35,130 nt of DNA from Flavobacterium sp. (GCF_025352425.1 NZ_JANXTI010000001.1:1-35130); one strand, 5' to 3'. Counted from the stretch's first letter, positions 18,334 to 27,312 are shown. The notes: generated by a model not told the origin, from the sequence alone. Numbers and translations are program-made.

Positions 18334-18341
18334 CAAAAGTA
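18334..18341 (-). promoter_or_regulatory. Putative -7 promoter element of the transaldolase gene
   Basis: The minus strand reads TACTTTTG, a full match to TAnnTTTG, 114 bases before the start at 18220. If used, repeat 18252-18329 lies in the 5' leader. Confidence 0.45.
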
Positions 18342-18404
18342 CATATTTTTGAGTTTCTGAGAGCTTGAGTTTCTAAGTTTCTAAGATATTTTTTACTCAG
18401 GCAC

Positions 18405-19208
18405 TCAAAGTTTATAATGGTTCATTAGCATACTTTCATAAATTCTGTCCGGTAAAATTCGTTTTAAGACGATGGAGAACTTTTGCATAAAAGCACCAAT
18501 TTTATAATGCAGTTTTGGGTTTTTGTCCTGAATGATATGATACACTTCTTTTGCAAAATCATTTGGATTATCACCACTATGCATATGCGAATTCATCATA
18601 CCAAGTGTGTTTTCATAAGCCGTTTTATAAACTGAACCTTCTCGTATTGGCGCATGGTAACGATGAGCGGCAATTTCTGTGGCAAATTCTCCCGGCGCAA
18701 TGTTGACAATGTTTATCCCAAAAGGTTTCACTTCAATACTTATCGCTTCAGAAACCAATTCGAGCGCACCTTTTGAAGCTGAATAAATTCCCCGATAAGG
18801 CAAACCCATATAACCAGCAATTGAAGTAATATTGATTATCAAACCTGATTTTTGTTCGCGCATTTGTGGTAAAACCGTTTTGATAACTTCAATTGGTCCA
18901 AAAAAATTGGTTTCAAAATTATTTCGCATTTCATCTGTTGGTGTTTCTTCTATTGGTCCCGTTATTCCAACACCGGCATTATTGATTATAACATCAATTC
19001 TTTTTGAAATAGAAATTACTTTGGCAACAGCTTGCTGAATACTTTCTGCACTTCTAACATCAAGAGCAATCAAAGGAAATACTGAATTGGTTACTTTTTC
19101 AGGATTACGGCTTGTTCCGTAAACGGTAAATCCTTTGTGAAACAAAAACTCGCCAATGGCTTTGCCAATTCCCGAAGAACCGCCGGTAATAAGTACTACT
19201 TTACTCAT
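18405..19208 (-). CDS. Short-chain dehydrogenase/reductase (classical SDR)
   Basis: 267 residues. NAD(P)-binding Rossmann motif GGSSGIGKAIG at residues 9-19, NNAGVGITGP, catalytic Ser in NITSIAGYMG and the YSASK pair (YxxxK). Arg in GTSRNPEK after the second strand suggests NADPH preference. The substrate cannot be predicted. It follows the dipeptide epimerase on the same strand, with stem-loop element 19217-19300 filling the gap, so the two are probably cotranscribed although no shared pathway is obvious. The ATG at 19208 (MSKVVLITGG) fits the family start. Confidence 0.9.
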   Translation of the reverse strand: MSKVVLITGGSSGIGKAIGEFLFHKGFTVYGTSRNPEKVTNSVFPLIALDVRSAESIQQAVAKVISISKRIDVIINNAGVGITGPIEETPTDEMRNNFETNFFGPIEVIKTVLPQMREQKSGLIINITSIAGYMGLPYRGIYSASKGALELVSEAISIEVKPFGINIVNIAPGEFATEIAAHRYHAPIREGSVYKTAYENTLGMMNSHMHSGDNPNDFAKEVYHIIQDKNPKLHYKIGAFMQKFSIVLKRILPDRIYESMLMNHYKL

Positions 19209-19216
19209 TTTTTTAA

Positions 19217-19300
19217 GATAATAGATGATAGACTAAGAGATAATAGAGGTATATCAAATAAACGTCTAACATATATCCGTCTATTATCTATTTGTCTATT
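19217..19300. repeat. Stem-loop element, minimal form (copy e)
   Basis: The left arm 19217-19248 (AGATAATAGATGATAGAC, then AGATAATAGA) and the inverted right arm 19275-19300 (CGTCTATTATCTATTTGTC) match the units of copies a-d, some 12 kb away. The arms can pair at about 20 of 26 positions. It fills the gap between the epimerase stop (19316) and the SDR start (19208), repeating the stop-to-start geometry seen in the fad cluster. The interior holds no coding remnant. Confidence 0.7.
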
Positions 19301-19315
19301 TTTTGCTAAAGATAA

Positions 19316-20314
19316 TTAGTTTATTTTGATACCCAAACCATGATTTTCGCTCAAATGAATTTTACCATTTACAATTTCACTTCCTTTAGCAATATCATTC
19401 GCAATTAAATTTGCTCCATCCAAGTCGGCATAATCGCAAAAAGGAGCTAGTACAGCACCAGCTGAAATTCCGATGGTTGATTCTGTCATGCAGCCAATCA
19501 TGATTTTGTAATTTAATTCTTTTGCAATAGTAATCATTTCTATAGCTGGTGTCAATCCGCCACATTTGACGAGTTTGATATTGATGCTTCGGTAATGTTG
19601 CTTCAAATCATTTAAAACAGAAACATCCTGGCAATCTTCATCAGCCATCCAATTGGCAAATTTATCGGCATGTAAAACTTTATAATTATCCGAACCCGGT
19701 TTCATTGGCTGCTCCAGATAAGTAAATTTGGGAATGGCTTCATTATTTTCTAACCAAATACAATTTGCTGAAGTAAAGCTTCCGTTTGAATCAAGAGCCA
19801 GACATTTATCTAATTGCAATAATTTGTCAATATCTTTTTCAACAAGATGATTGCACTTTACTTTGAAATTTGACCAGGAAGATTGCTCAATTTTCTTAAT
19901 TTGATTTTCAACGGTGTCAATACTAATTGTTATCGAAGAATCCGGAAGTATAGTAAAATCAATAGTGTTCAACTCTAAAAAACTTTTCTTTTCGAGCTTT
20001 CCGAACAAATCCCAATAAGCGCAATCTAAGGCAGATCGCAGAAAACTTGGCAGTTCCAAATTCAAAAGAAAACTATAAAACTCTGTTGGATAAATTATTT
20101 TTTGGCTTTCAATTTTCGATTTTATCGTGTCTAAAATTTGATTAAAATCCGCTAGGTTAATGTGGTAATAATCAATGGATGTGCATTCGCCATATCCTTT
20201 GCTCCCATTCTTTTCAAGCGTTACAATTAAAGCTTCCCTATATGTATAATTCCCATAGGCAATGGCAAAGGTTTCCTTTAGTTGAAATCGGATTATTTGC
20301 CATGATAAAACCAT
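19316..20314 (-). CDS. Dipeptide epimerase (L-Ala-D/L-Glu epimerase-like, enolase superfamily)
   Basis: 332 residues from the ATG at 20314. Muconate-lactonising subgroup of the enolase superfamily: acid/base Lys in NFKVKCNH (KxK), metal ligands Asp in LALDSNG, Glu in YLEQPM and Asp in MADEDCQ, second Lys in NIKLVKCGG, and the C-terminal DLDGA (DxD) typical of dipeptide epimerases. Likely role: epimerising L-Ala-D-Glu from recycled murein peptides. The frame is open 32 codons further upstream, but that would translate a terminator and the SRP RNA gene, so I reject the longer start. The terminator at 20323-20360 lies just upstream, and the gene's own promoter is not evident. Confidence 0.88.
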   Translation of the reverse strand: MVLSWQIIRFQLKETFAIAYGNYTYREALIVTLEKNGSKGYGECTSIDYYHINLADFNQILDTIKSKIESQKIIYPTEFYSFLLNLELPSFLRSALDCAYWDLFGKLEKKSFLELNTIDFTILPDSSITISIDTVENQIKKIEQSSWSNFKVKCNHLVEKDIDKLLQLDKCLALDSNGSFTSANCIWLENNEAIPKFTYLEQPMKPGSDNYKVLHADKFANWMADEDCQDVSVLNDLKQHYRSINIKLVKCGGLTPAIEMITIAKELNYKIMIGCMTESTIGISAGAVLAPFCDYADLDGANLIANDIAKGSEIVNGKIHLSENHGLGIKIN

Positions 20315-20322
20315 ATGCTGTA

Positions 20323-20360
20323 AAAATAAAAATCCCGATTCCCGAAACTTCGGGACGGGA
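20323..20360 (-). terminator. Terminator downstream of the SRP RNA gene
   Basis: In the minus-strand transcript, a CCCGAA-GT-TTCGGG core lies inside a TCCCG / CGGGA outer stem, followed by T5 and A/T-rich bases. It lies between the SRP RNA gene and the epimerase start. An earlier T-run directly after the SRP RNA (20371-20377) may already end most transcripts. Confidence 0.75.
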
Positions 20361-20378
20361 CGCTTTTTTGAAAAAAAT

Positions 20379-20471
20379 GGCAAGCGACCTACATCGCACC
20401 GCTCAACCACATACCTTTGCTATGTTCCCATCCTGGAGGATTTTGCAGGAGCTGGTCGTGTAGGACTTGCC
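20379..20471 (-). ncRNA. ffs: Signal recognition particle RNA, small bacterial type
   Basis: The minus strand starts GGCAAGTCCTACA and ends TGTAGGTCGCTTGCC; the two ends pair into the terminal stem. The middle holds the conserved domain IV core CCTCCAGGATGGGAACATAG followed by CAAAGGTA, equivalent to CCCCCAGG-GGAA-AGCAAGGGTA of other bacteria, where Ffh binds. At about 93 nucleotides it is the short form without an Alu domain. A perfect promoter (TATATTTG with TTG 19 bases upstream) places the transcription start at about 20471, matching the stem. It guides nascent membrane proteins to FtsY/SecYEG. Confidence 0.88.
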
Positions 20472-20475
20472 GATG

Positions 20476-20505
20476 CAAATATACAATCTTTTTATTTTTT
20501 TGCAA
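20476..20505 (-). promoter_or_regulatory. Promoter of the SRP RNA gene
   Basis: The minus strand has TTG (20503-20505), 19 bases, then TATATTTG (20476-20483): both consensus elements at the standard spacing, with the RNA starting about five bases later. Confidence 0.8.
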
Positions 20506-20533
20506 GAATTTAAGAGCAATATAAATATATTTG
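20500..20533 (+). promoter_or_regulatory. Promoter of the glutaminyl cyclase gene
   Basis: TTG (20500-20502), 23 bases, then TATATTTG (20526-20533), 24 bases before the ATG at 20558. Its TTG abuts the TTG of the divergent SRP RNA promoter, the two forming the palindrome TTGCAA (20500-20505). Confidence 0.7.
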
Positions 20534-20557
20534 TGAGTGAAAAATTAATTATAAAAA

Positions 20558-21607
20558 ATGAAAATTTATAACCCATTAATTACCATTTTATTAGCGCTGA
20601 ATATTGCCGGTTGTGGAGATAGTCAAAAAGATAAAGAAAACTATTTTAGCTTTGATGAAAATGCTATGAAGCCTATGTATCAAGCGACGGATAAAGTTGA
20701 TTTAACCTTATTAAATTCCAAAAACAAAGCCATTGACAGCGTTACTTATATTGTAAACGACCAGCGAATTTCATCTGTAAAAGGAAATGGCAAATTCACT
20801 TTGGATTTGAGCGGCAAAAAACTAGGTTATCAAAATGTGAAGGCTTTAGTTTATTTTGAAGGCGATACGATTTCTGCAAAAACCAGAGTGGAAGTTGCTT
20901 CGGGAATTGTTCCAAAACTATTAAAATACACTGTGGTCAATACATATACTCACGATGCAAATGCGTTTACGGAAGGATTTGAATTCTTCCGCGATACTTT
21001 GATGGAAAGTACAGGCCAAAACGGTAAATCGTATTTTGCCAAAATTGATTATAAAACAGGCAAGGCTTATAAAAAAGTGGATATTGACCAACAATATTTT
21101 GGCGAAGGAATTACGGTTATCAATAATAAAATATATCAGCTTACATGGCAGAACGAAACAGGTTTTATTTATGATGCAAATACATTAAAAAAGCTAAAGA
21201 CGTTTACATTTGACAAAAAAATAGAAGGTTGGGGAATGACAAATGATGGTAAAAACATTTACCAGTCGGACGGAACGGAAAAGATTTGGACAATGGATCC
21301 CGTAACCCAAAAGATGACCAATTTTATAAACGTATATACCAATGACAGCAAAATTAAAAGCGTCAATGAACTGGAATGGATTAACGGAAAAATCTATGGC
21401 AACATCTGGCAAAAAGATGCTATAGCGGTTATTAATCCACAAAGCGGAGCTGTAGAAGCAGTATTGGACTTATCGGCTTTGCGTGCTAAAGTGACTAATA
21501 AGGAAGCGGAAGTCTTAAACGGAATTGCCTATAATAAAAAGACAAATACCATTTTCGTGACAGGTAAAAACTGGAATAAAATGTTTGAAATAAAGATTTC
21601 GGAATAA
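20558..21607 (+). CDS. Glutaminyl-peptide cyclotransferase, plant/bacterial type, lipoprotein
   Basis: 349 residues. Lipoprotein signal MKIYNPLITILLALNIAGC with lipid Cys19. After about 100 residues of a beta-rich domain comes the five-bladed propeller of the glutamine cyclotransferase family (PF05096 type): YTHDANAFTEGFEFF, STGQNGKSYFAKID, FGEGITVINNKIYQLTWQ, GWGMTNDGKNIYQSDGTEKI, then NELEWINGKIYGNIWQKDAI. The enzyme cyclises N-terminal Gln to pyroglutamate, here probably on exported proteins in the periplasm or at the surface; many T9SS substrates have Gln after signal peptidase cleavage (as in AIAQ and VYGQ in this window). Monocistronic with its own promoter and terminator. Confidence 0.88.
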   Translation: MKIYNPLITILLALNIAGCGDSQKDKENYFSFDENAMKPMYQATDKVDLTLLNSKNKAIDSVTYIVNDQRISSVKGNGKFTLDLSGKKLGYQNVKALVYFEGDTISAKTRVEVASGIVPKLLKYTVVNTYTHDANAFTEGFEFFRDTLMESTGQNGKSYFAKIDYKTGKAYKKVDIDQQYFGEGITVINNKIYQLTWQNETGFIYDANTLKKLKTFTFDKKIEGWGMTNDGKNIYQSDGTEKIWTMDPVTQKMTNFINVYTNDSKIKSVNELEWINGKIYGNIWQKDAIAVINPQSGAVEAVLDLSALRAKVTNKEAEVLNGIAYNKKTNTIFVTGKNWNKMFEIKISE

Positions 21608-21627
21608 ACGTTAAAACATCTAAATAG

Positions 21628-21657
21628 AAAATCCCGAATTGCTTCGGGATTTTTTTA
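21628..21657 (+). terminator. Bidirectional terminator
   Basis: AAATCCCGAA and TTCGGGATTT around TTGC, followed by T-run; it lies between the convergent cyclase gene and 21655-22233 and overlaps the latter's stop by a few bases. Confidence 0.88.
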
Positions 21658-22233
21658 TTTCTTCTTAAACTCCATTTTGTCTTTATCGTAAACATAAGTA
21701 GTTTGCTGGGTTTTGTTTTTCTGGGTCACAGAACCGTCGGGATTGAGTATAAACTCAAAACCTTCCCTTTTCATTTTCTCCTGTGTTTCGGTGGCTTCGG
21801 ACTTACCTAAAAACACTATCTCCGTAATATGATTCGTTAACTGGTAATTGGAATAAACTTGTTTCTTTTTCGTTAACTCGTAGATAACGGAATAGATAGT
21901 AGTTCTTTCTTCCGTCTTCATTTTGGTTTTTACCACGTTGATTTCTGTCCAGGTTAGGAGATATAATTTCACGCCACTTGCGGTAAACGAGATTAGCTTA
22001 CAATCTTTGGGTGCAAATTCCGCGTCAACATCTTTCACAACGAGCATGTCATTGGTTTTCCCCTTCTCACTGATACTAATCTGAAACTTTCCGTTTTTGA
22101 TTTCAGTTTGCAAGTTGTCGAGTTTTGGGAAAGCCGGGGCAGACGTTGCAGGTTTTTTTGCAGGAGCTTTCTTTTGGCTAAAACCATTTAAGGAAAGTAA
22201 TCCCACACATAGGAATAAAAATATTTTTTTCAT
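21655..22233 (-). CDS. Exported protein of unknown function
   Basis: 192 residues. Signal peptide MKKIFLFLCVGLLSLNGFSQ, then a Lys/Pro/Ala-rich linker (KKAPAKKPATSAPA) and a beta-rich body with alternating hydrophobic strands. No family recognised. The C-terminal part (FEFILNPDGSVTQKNKTQQ, TYVYDKDKMEFKKK) resembles small periplasmic proteins of Flavobacteriia only in general character. There is no cysteine lipobox and no T9SS tail, so a soluble periplasmic location is likely. It lies downstream of dnaK, separated by the dnaK terminator. Confidence 0.7.
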   Translation of the reverse strand: MKKIFLFLCVGLLSLNGFSQKKAPAKKPATSAPAFPKLDNLQTEIKNGKFQISISEKGKTNDMLVVKDVDAEFAPKDCKLISFTASGVKLYLLTWTEINVVKTKMKTEERTTIYSVIYELTKKKQVYSNYQLTNHITEIVFLGKSEATETQEKMKREGFEFILNPDGSVTQKNKTQQTTYVYDKDKMEFKKK

Positions 22234-22301
22234 AGCAAAAATAATAGTGGTTAAAAACAGATAGCCAATTTACAACATAATCTGTTTAATAAATGTTAAA
22301 T

Positions 22302-22330
22302 AAAAAACCGGATAATTGATTACCCGGTTT
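22302..22330 (-). terminator. Rho-independent terminator of dnaK
   Basis: The minus-strand transcript has AAACCGGGTAAT pairing with ATTATCCGGTTT (one G-U) and then a T-run, 24 bases after the dnaK stop. Confidence 0.85.
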
Positions 22331-22353
22331 CTAATTTCTTATTAAGCTAATAA

Positions 22354-24240
22354 TTATTTAACTTCTTCGAATTCTACATCTTGTGTATTATCGCTTTGAG
22401 CATCAGCTTGTGGTTGTGCGTCTTCCGCCTGACCAGCTTCACCTTGAGCATACATTGCTTCTGTTGCTGTTTTCCAGGCTGCATTTACATTATCAAGACC
22501 TTTTTGGATAGCTTCCAAATCTTGGTTCTGATGTGCCATTCTCAACTCTGTCAAGGCTAATTCTATAGCTACTTTATGATCATCAGCAATTTTATCGCCC
22601 AATTCCTTCAATTGACTTTCTGTTTGGAAAATCATACTGTCAGCTTCGTTCAATTTCTCCGCTCTTTCTCTTGCAATTTTATCTGCTCCTGCATTTGCTT
22701 CGGCATCTTTTTTCATTCTTTCAATTTCTTCAGCGGTCAAGCCAGATGAAGCTTCAATACGGATATCATGTGATTTTCCTGTTCCTTTATCGGTAGCTGA
22801 AACTTTGATAATACCATTGGCATCGATATCAAATGTTACTTCAATCTGAGGAACACCTCTAGGTGCCGGCGGAATTCCGTCTAAGTGGAAACGACCAATT
22901 GTTTTGTTATCCGCTGCCATAGTTCTTTCACCTTGCAATACATGGATTTCAACACTTGGCTGGTTATCCGCAGCAGTAGAAAATACTTGTGATTTCTTGG
23001 TTGGAATAGTTGTGTTTGACTCGATTAATTTAGTCATTACATTACCCATAGTTTCGATACCTAATGATAAAGGTGTAACGTCAAGTAACAATACATCTTT
23101 TACATCGCCCGATAAAACGCCACCCTGAATAGCAGCTCCAATCGCAACCACTTCATCAGGATTAACTCCTTTTGATGCTTTTTTTCCAAAGAATTTCTCT
23201 ACTTCATCAGCAATTCTTGGCATTCTTGTAGAACCACCAACTAAGATAACTTCGTCGATATCTGAAGTCGATAAACCTGCATCTTTCAACGCTTTAGCAA
23301 CTGGTTCCATTGAACGTTTTACTAAAGAATCTGATAATTGCTCAAATTTAGCTCTGGTTAATTTTTTTACTAAGTGTTTTGGTCCTGAAGCTGTAGCTGT
23401 AACGTAAGGCAAATTGATTTCTGTTTCAGCAGAAGATGATAATTCGATTTTTGCTTTTTCAGCGGCTTCCTTAATTCTTTGTAACGACATTGGATCCAAA
23501 CGCAAATCAATTCCTTCTTCCGATTTGAATTCGTCTGCCAACCAGTCAATAATTGTCTGGTCAAAATCATCTCCACCTAAGTGTGTATCACCATTTGTTG
23601 ACAATACTTCAAATACTCCGTCTCCTAATTCAAGGATAGAAATATCAAAAGTACCACCACCTAAATCATAAACCGCAATTTTTTGGTCTACTCCTTTTTT
23701 GTCCAATCCGTAAGCTAACGCCGCGGCAGTTGGCTCATTAATGATTCTCATTACTTTAAGACCCGCAATTTCACCGGCTTCTTTTGTAGCCTGACGCTGC
23801 GCATCATTAAAGTAAGCAGGAACAGTGATTACAGCTTCAGTTACAGTTTGACCAAGATAGTCTTCAGCCGTTTTTTTCATTTTTTGAAGTGTCATAGCTG
23901 ACAATTCTTGTGGTGTATATAATCGTCCGTCAATATCAACACGTGGTGTATTATTGTCTCCTTTTACAATGCTGTAAGGTACTTTTTTAGCTTCGCTGGT
24001 AATTTCAGCAAAGGTGTGTCCCATAAAACGTTTGATAGAACCAACCGTTTTTGTTGGGTTGGTAACCGCTTGTCTTTTGGCAGGGTCACCAACTTTTATT
24101 TCACCACCTTCTACAAAAGCGATGATAGATGGTGTAGTTCTTTTTCCTTCTGAATTAGGGATTACTACAGCTTCTTGTCCTTCCATTACAGAAACGCATG
24201 AGTTGGTTGTACCTAAATCAATTCCAATTATTTTTCCCAT
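22354..24240 (-). CDS. dnaK: Molecular chaperone DnaK (Hsp70)
   Basis: 628 residues. ATPase domain with [13 protein letters not shown] near the N-terminus, [14 protein letters not shown], and [10 protein letters not shown]; interdomain linker [15 protein letters not shown]; substrate-binding beta domain and helical lid; acidic C-terminus ending [11 protein letters not shown]-driven folding of nascent and stress-damaged proteins with DnaJ and GrpE, neither of which is adjacent. The linking region to rho (24241-24419) holds no CIRCE element (TTAGCACTC inverted repeat), so HrcA control is not suggested. It has its own terminator. Confidence 0.98.
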   Translation of the reverse strand: MGKIIGIDLGTTNSCVSVMEGQEAVVIPNSEGKRTTPSIIAFVEGGEIKVGDPAKRQAVTNPTKTVGSIKRFMGHTFAEITSEAKKVPYSIVKGDNNTPRVDIDGRLYTPQELSAMTLQKMKKTAEDYLGQTVTEAVITVPAYFNDAQRQATKEAGEIAGLKVMRIINEPTAAALAYGLDKKGVDQKIAVYDLGGGTFDISILELGDGVFEVLSTNGDTHLGGDDFDQTIIDWLADEFKSEEGIDLRLDPMSLQRIKEAAEKAKIELSSSAETEINLPYVTATASGPKHLVKKLTRAKFEQLSDSLVKRSMEPVAKALKDAGLSTSDIDEVILVGGSTRMPRIADEVEKFFGKKASKGVNPDEVVAIGAAIQGGVLSGDVKDVLLLDVTPLSLGIETMGNVMTKLIESNTTIPTKKSQVFSTAADNQPSVEIHVLQGERTMAADNKTIGRFHLDGIPPAPRGVPQIEVTFDIDANGIIKVSATDKGTGKSHDIRIEASSGLTAEEIERMKKDAEANAGADKIARERAEKLNEADSMIFQTESQLKELGDKIADDHKVAIELALTELRMAHQNQDLEAIQKGLDNVNAAWKTATEAMYAQGEAGQAEDAQPQADAQSDNTQDVEFEEVK

Positions 24241-24381
24241 TTTTACTTAATTTTATTTTTTGAGTGTGTTTGTTTAAAACTTGCTTGTCCGAAGTCAATG
24301 ATTATGCCAAGTAGCAAATGAGAATAAATTGTCAGTTTTTGAATCTATTTTGGAAAATTATATGACAAGATGACATTTTAC

Positions 24382-24414
24382 AAAAAAAAATCCCAACCTT
24401 TCAGTTGGGATTTT
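24382..24414 (-). terminator. Rho-independent terminator of rho
   Basis: In the minus-strand transcript AAATCCCAAC pairs with GTTGGGATTT around TGAAAG, followed by nine T; it begins six bases after the rho stop codon. Confidence 0.88.
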
Positions 24415-24419
24415 CTATG

Positions 24420-26165
24420 TTAGTCATTCATCGAAATCAGGAATTCCTCATTGTTTCGGGTTTTCTTAATCTTATCATTAATCGTATCCATGGCTTCTAC
24501 AGGGTTCATGTCGGCAAGGAACTTACGCAGTATCCACATACGCTTTAATGTGTTAGGATCCAATAATAAATCGTCACGACGCGTACTTGAAGACGTCAAA
24601 TCGATAGCTGGGAAAATTCTGCGATTAGCGATTTTTCTATCCAATTGCAATTCCATATTACCTGTACCTTTGAATTCTTCGAAGATAACTTCATCCATTT
24701 TTGAGCCGGTTTCTGTTAATGCAGTGGCGATGATACTCAACGAACCACCATTTTCTACATTACGTGCGGCACCAAAGAAACGTTTTGGTTTTTGAAGCGC
24801 ATTAGCATCAACTCCACCCGAAAGTACTTTTCCAGATGCCGGTTGCACGGTATTATAGGCTCTCGCCAAACGCGTAATTGAATCTAAAAGAATAACAACA
24901 TCATGACCACATTCAACCAAACGTTTTGATTTCTCAAGTACAATGTTTGCTATTTTCACATGTTCCGATGGTTCTCTGTCAAAAGTTGAAGCAATAACTT
25001 CTCCTCGGACGCTTCGTTGCATATCAGTAACCTCTTCCGGACGTTCATCTATTAGTAAAACAATCAAGTAGACTTCAGGGTGATTGGCAGCAATAGCATT
25101 AGCAATATCTTTTAACAACATTGTTTTACCCGTTTTTGGCTGCGCCACTATCATTCCACGTTGCCCTTTTCCAATTGGGGAAAATAAATCTATAATACGA
25201 GTAGAAACACTTGATTGTTTATCGGCGATGCTAAATTTTTCCTGCGGAAATATTGGTGTTAAATGTTCAAATGAAACCCTGTCGCGAACTACTTGCGGAT
25301 CATGACCATTTATTTTTAAAACTTTTACTAACGGAAAGAACTTCTCTCCTTCTTTTGGTGGACGAACCACACCTTTTACAGTATCTCCGGTCTTTAATCC
25401 AAACAGCCTTATTTGTGATGTTGAAAGATAAATGTCATCCGGCGAAGCCAAATAATTATAATCCGAAGAACGCAAAAACCCATAGCCATCGGGCATCATT
25501 TCGAGAACGCCTTCACTTTCAATAATTCCATCAAATTCAAAATCGGAATCGCGAAAATTATTTTGTTTTTTACCTTTGAAATTAGGGTTATTATTTCCAT
25601 TGTTACCATTTCCGTTATTTCCATTCCCGTTTTGGTTTGGATTCGGATGTTTTGATTTTTGAGCCTGATTGCCATCATTTTGATTGGCTGCTGTTTGCTC
25701 TGAATGGTCACTACCAAAAGAACCTTCACCTGTTGGCTGTTCCGCTGATTCAGTATTGCTTTCTATTGGTTTTTCGGAAATAATTTGGGGATCATTATTA
25801 CTCTTTTTCTCAAAAACTGGCTTTTTGAACTTTGGATTTTTATTTTCAAAAGCTGGCTTTTGCTGCGCCAGTTCGCTAACGCTCGTGTCAACAACTTCAG
25901 CTTCATTTGTAAACAAATCGTTTTGATTGTCTTCAGCTGTTTTTTTTGTTTCGGGAGAAATACGAGTTCGTTTGGCTTTATTATCAGTTTGTTCTTCCAA
26001 TGCAACTTTTGGAGCAGTATCAACCACAGCCGTGTTTTGGTGTTCCAAAATCTGCGCAATAAGCGTATCTTTTTTGGCACCAGAGATCTTAATTGTTTTG
26101 GATAATTTGGCAATTTCCTGAAGCTCAGCAAGCTTCATTTCTTTGAGGGCAGAAATGTTAAACAT
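24420..26165 (-). CDS. rho: Transcription termination factor Rho
   Basis: 581 residues against 419 in E. coli. N-terminal Rho_N helical domain ([20 protein letters not shown]), then about 150 residues of low-complexity Lys/Asn/Gln/Glu/Pro with an NGNGNNGNGNNGNN tract, then the cold-shock RNA-binding domain ([20 protein letters not shown]), and the hexameric ATPase with P-loop QPKTGKT at about 342-348 and Walker [20 protein letters not shown]-dependent RNA translocase that ends transcription. A disordered insert of this kind is common in Bacteroidota Rho proteins and may bind RNA or drive condensation. Divergent from the DUF4293 gene, with 186 bases between. Confidence 0.97.
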   Translation of the reverse strand: MFNISALKEMKLAELQEIAKLSKTIKISGAKKDTLIAQILEHQNTAVVDTAPKVALEEQTDNKAKRTRISPETKKTAEDNQNDLFTNEAEVVDTSVSELAQQKPAFENKNPKFKKPVFEKKSNNDPQIISEKPIESNTESAEQPTGEGSFGSDHSEQTAANQNDGNQAQKSKHPNPNQNGNGNNGNGNNGNNNPNFKGKKQNNFRDSDFEFDGIIESEGVLEMMPDGYGFLRSSDYNYLASPDDIYLSTSQIRLFGLKTGDTVKGVVRPPKEGEKFFPLVKVLKINGHDPQVVRDRVSFEHLTPIFPQEKFSIADKQSSVSTRIIDLFSPIGKGQRGMIVAQPKTGKTMLLKDIANAIAANHPEVYLIVLLIDERPEEVTDMQRSVRGEVIASTFDREPSEHVKIANIVLEKSKRLVECGHDVVILLDSITRLARAYNTVQPASGKVLSGGVDANALQKPKRFFGAARNVENGGSLSIIATALTETGSKMDEVIFEEFKGTGNMELQLDRKIANRRIFPAIDLTSSSTRRDDLLLDPNTLKRMWILRKFLADMNPVEAMDTINDKIKKTRNNEEFLISMND

Positions 26166-26321
26166 AAATTGTATTTATATCGTAAATCGTTATAATGGAA
26201 TGTAAAAGTGGGTAGATTTTAATACTTAGAATAATCCGATTGATGAAGTTCTTGCGGATTTGTTCTGCAATAATACAAATAATATTTTATCATGCAATAG
26301 TATTTTTTTAAAAAGAAACTT

Positions 26322-26329
26322 TATTTTTG
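26322..26329 (+). promoter_or_regulatory. Putative -7 promoter element of the DUF4293 gene
   Basis: TATTTTTG matches TAnnTTTG, 22 bases before the ATG at 26352. A start at the TTG at 26340 would leave almost no leader. Confidence 0.5.
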
Positions 26330-26351
26330 CATCAGATTATTGAAAAAACGA

Positions 26352-26759
26352 ATGTTTAGAATCCAAACATACTATTTGATTGCGTGCCTTATTATAACTG
26401 GAGTTTTACCATTTATTTTCCCATTATGGAAAGATTTAGTTGGAAACCCTTTTTATTTTATGATGGATATGGTTTATGTTACCCTATTTGGATTAAGCAC
26501 AACTCTATCGTTATTGAGCATTTTATCACATAAAAAAAGACAACAACAATTTGTCATGGGCAGATTGAATATGATATTTAATTTAATTTTATTAGGATTA
26601 TTTGTGTATCGGACACTAACTGCATCTGGAGAAACAGCTATTTCTGAGAAGGGTGTTGGGATGTTCTTACCTATTTTTTCTATCGTATTTTTGGTTTTGG
26701 CCAACAAAGCCATAAAAAAGGACGAAGATCTCGTAAAATCTGTGGATCGACTGCGATAA
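26352..26759 (+). CDS. DUF4293 family membrane protein
   Basis: 135 residues from the ATG at 26352 (MFRIQTYYLIACLI). Four hydrophobic segments: about 5-25, 38-58, 72-92 and 100-120, ending in a charged tail KKDEDLVKSVDRLR. This is the layout of the DUF4293 family, which in Flavobacteriia commonly sits next to rho (from memory). Function unknown; inner membrane location likely. An alternative TTG start four codons upstream exists but fits the promoter position poorly. The shared bidirectional terminator follows. Confidence 0.75.
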   Translation: MFRIQTYYLIACLIITGVLPFIFPLWKDLVGNPFYFMMDMVYVTLFGLSTTLSLLSILSHKKRQQQFVMGRLNMIFNLILLGLFVYRTLTASGETAISEKGVGMFLPIFSIVFLVLANKAIKKDEDLVKSVDRLR

Positions 26760-26787
26760 ACCTATAAACTTAGTTTTTTAGTGCTGC

Positions 26788-26819
26788 AAAAAACCCGAAT
26801 CATATGGTTCGGGTTTTTT
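26788..26819 (+). terminator. Bidirectional terminator
   Basis: AAAAAACCCGAA and TTCGGGTTTTTT, 12-base perfect arms around TCATATGG, between the convergent DUF4293 and phosphoesterase genes. Confidence 0.9.
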
Positions 26820-27312
26820 ATTTCTTACCTAATTCAATTATTTCCAAATTCTGAATCTTATCGCCATCTATTTCAAAGCGCAACATGGTTCTCACTTGGT
26901 GAAAACCATAAATCCCACAAGCACCGGGATTCATGTGCAATAAATTCAGCTTTTTATCAAACTGTACTTTTAGTATATGCGAATGTCCGCAAATGAAAAG
27001 TTTGGGCGGATGGTTTTGAATTTCAGTTCGGATGTTTTGGTTGTATTTCCCGGGATAACCGCCAATATGTGTAATCCAGACATCCACATTTTCACAAAAA
27101 AAACGATTGTGCAACGGAAATTCCATTCTGGCTTTGTCATCATCGATATTGCCATAAACTGCACGTAAAGGTTTTATAGATTTTAGCGTATCAGTAACTG
27201 CCATATCTCCAATATCACCTGCATGCCAAACTTCGTCCGTGTGATGAACATATTTCAATATCTTTTCATCAATATGACTGTGCGTATCGGAAAGCAAAAG
27301 GATTTTTTTCAT
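26818..27312 (-). CDS. Metallophosphoesterase, YfcE/MJ0936-like
   Basis: 164 residues from the ATG at 27312 (MKKILLLSDTHSH). Calcineurin-like phosphoesterase motifs in order: DTHSH, HAGDIGD, YGNIDD, a His before IGGYPG, and GHSH, all metal ligands of the di-metal centre. The size and order match the small YfcE/MJ0936 phosphodiesterases; the physiological substrate is unknown. The frame is open seven codons upstream, but MKKI is the better start. The stop overlaps the terminator stem. Confidence 0.88.
   Translation of the reverse strand: MKKILLLSDTHSHIDEKILKYVHHTDEVWHAGDIGDMAVTDTLKSIKPLRAVYGNIDDDKARMEFPLHNRFFCENVDVWITHIGGYPGKYNQNIRTEIQNHPPKLFICGHSHILKVQFDKKLNLLHMNPGACGIYGFHQVRTMLRFEIDGDKIQNLEIIELGKK

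Noticed and set aside
20315..20410. 32-codon N-terminal extension of the dipeptide epimerase
   Set aside because: It would read through the terminator 20323-20360 and the 3' part of the SRP RNA gene.
20179..20463. Plus-strand 94-residue ORF
   Set aside because: It is antisense to the epimerase start and the SRP RNA gene and has no recognisable protein features.
22236..22243. TATTTTTG (minus strand) as a promoter of the exported protein gene
   Set aside because: It lies two bases before the ATG, too close to give a transcript that includes the start codon.
24241..24419. CIRCE/HrcA operator upstream of dnaK
   Set aside because: No TTAGCACTC or GAGTGCTAA sequence is present in the gap.
25763..26131. 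Minus-strand and plus-strand ORFs of 77-122 residues overlapping the rho insert
   Set aside because: They are shadow frames of the low-complexity Lys/Asn-rich part of rho.
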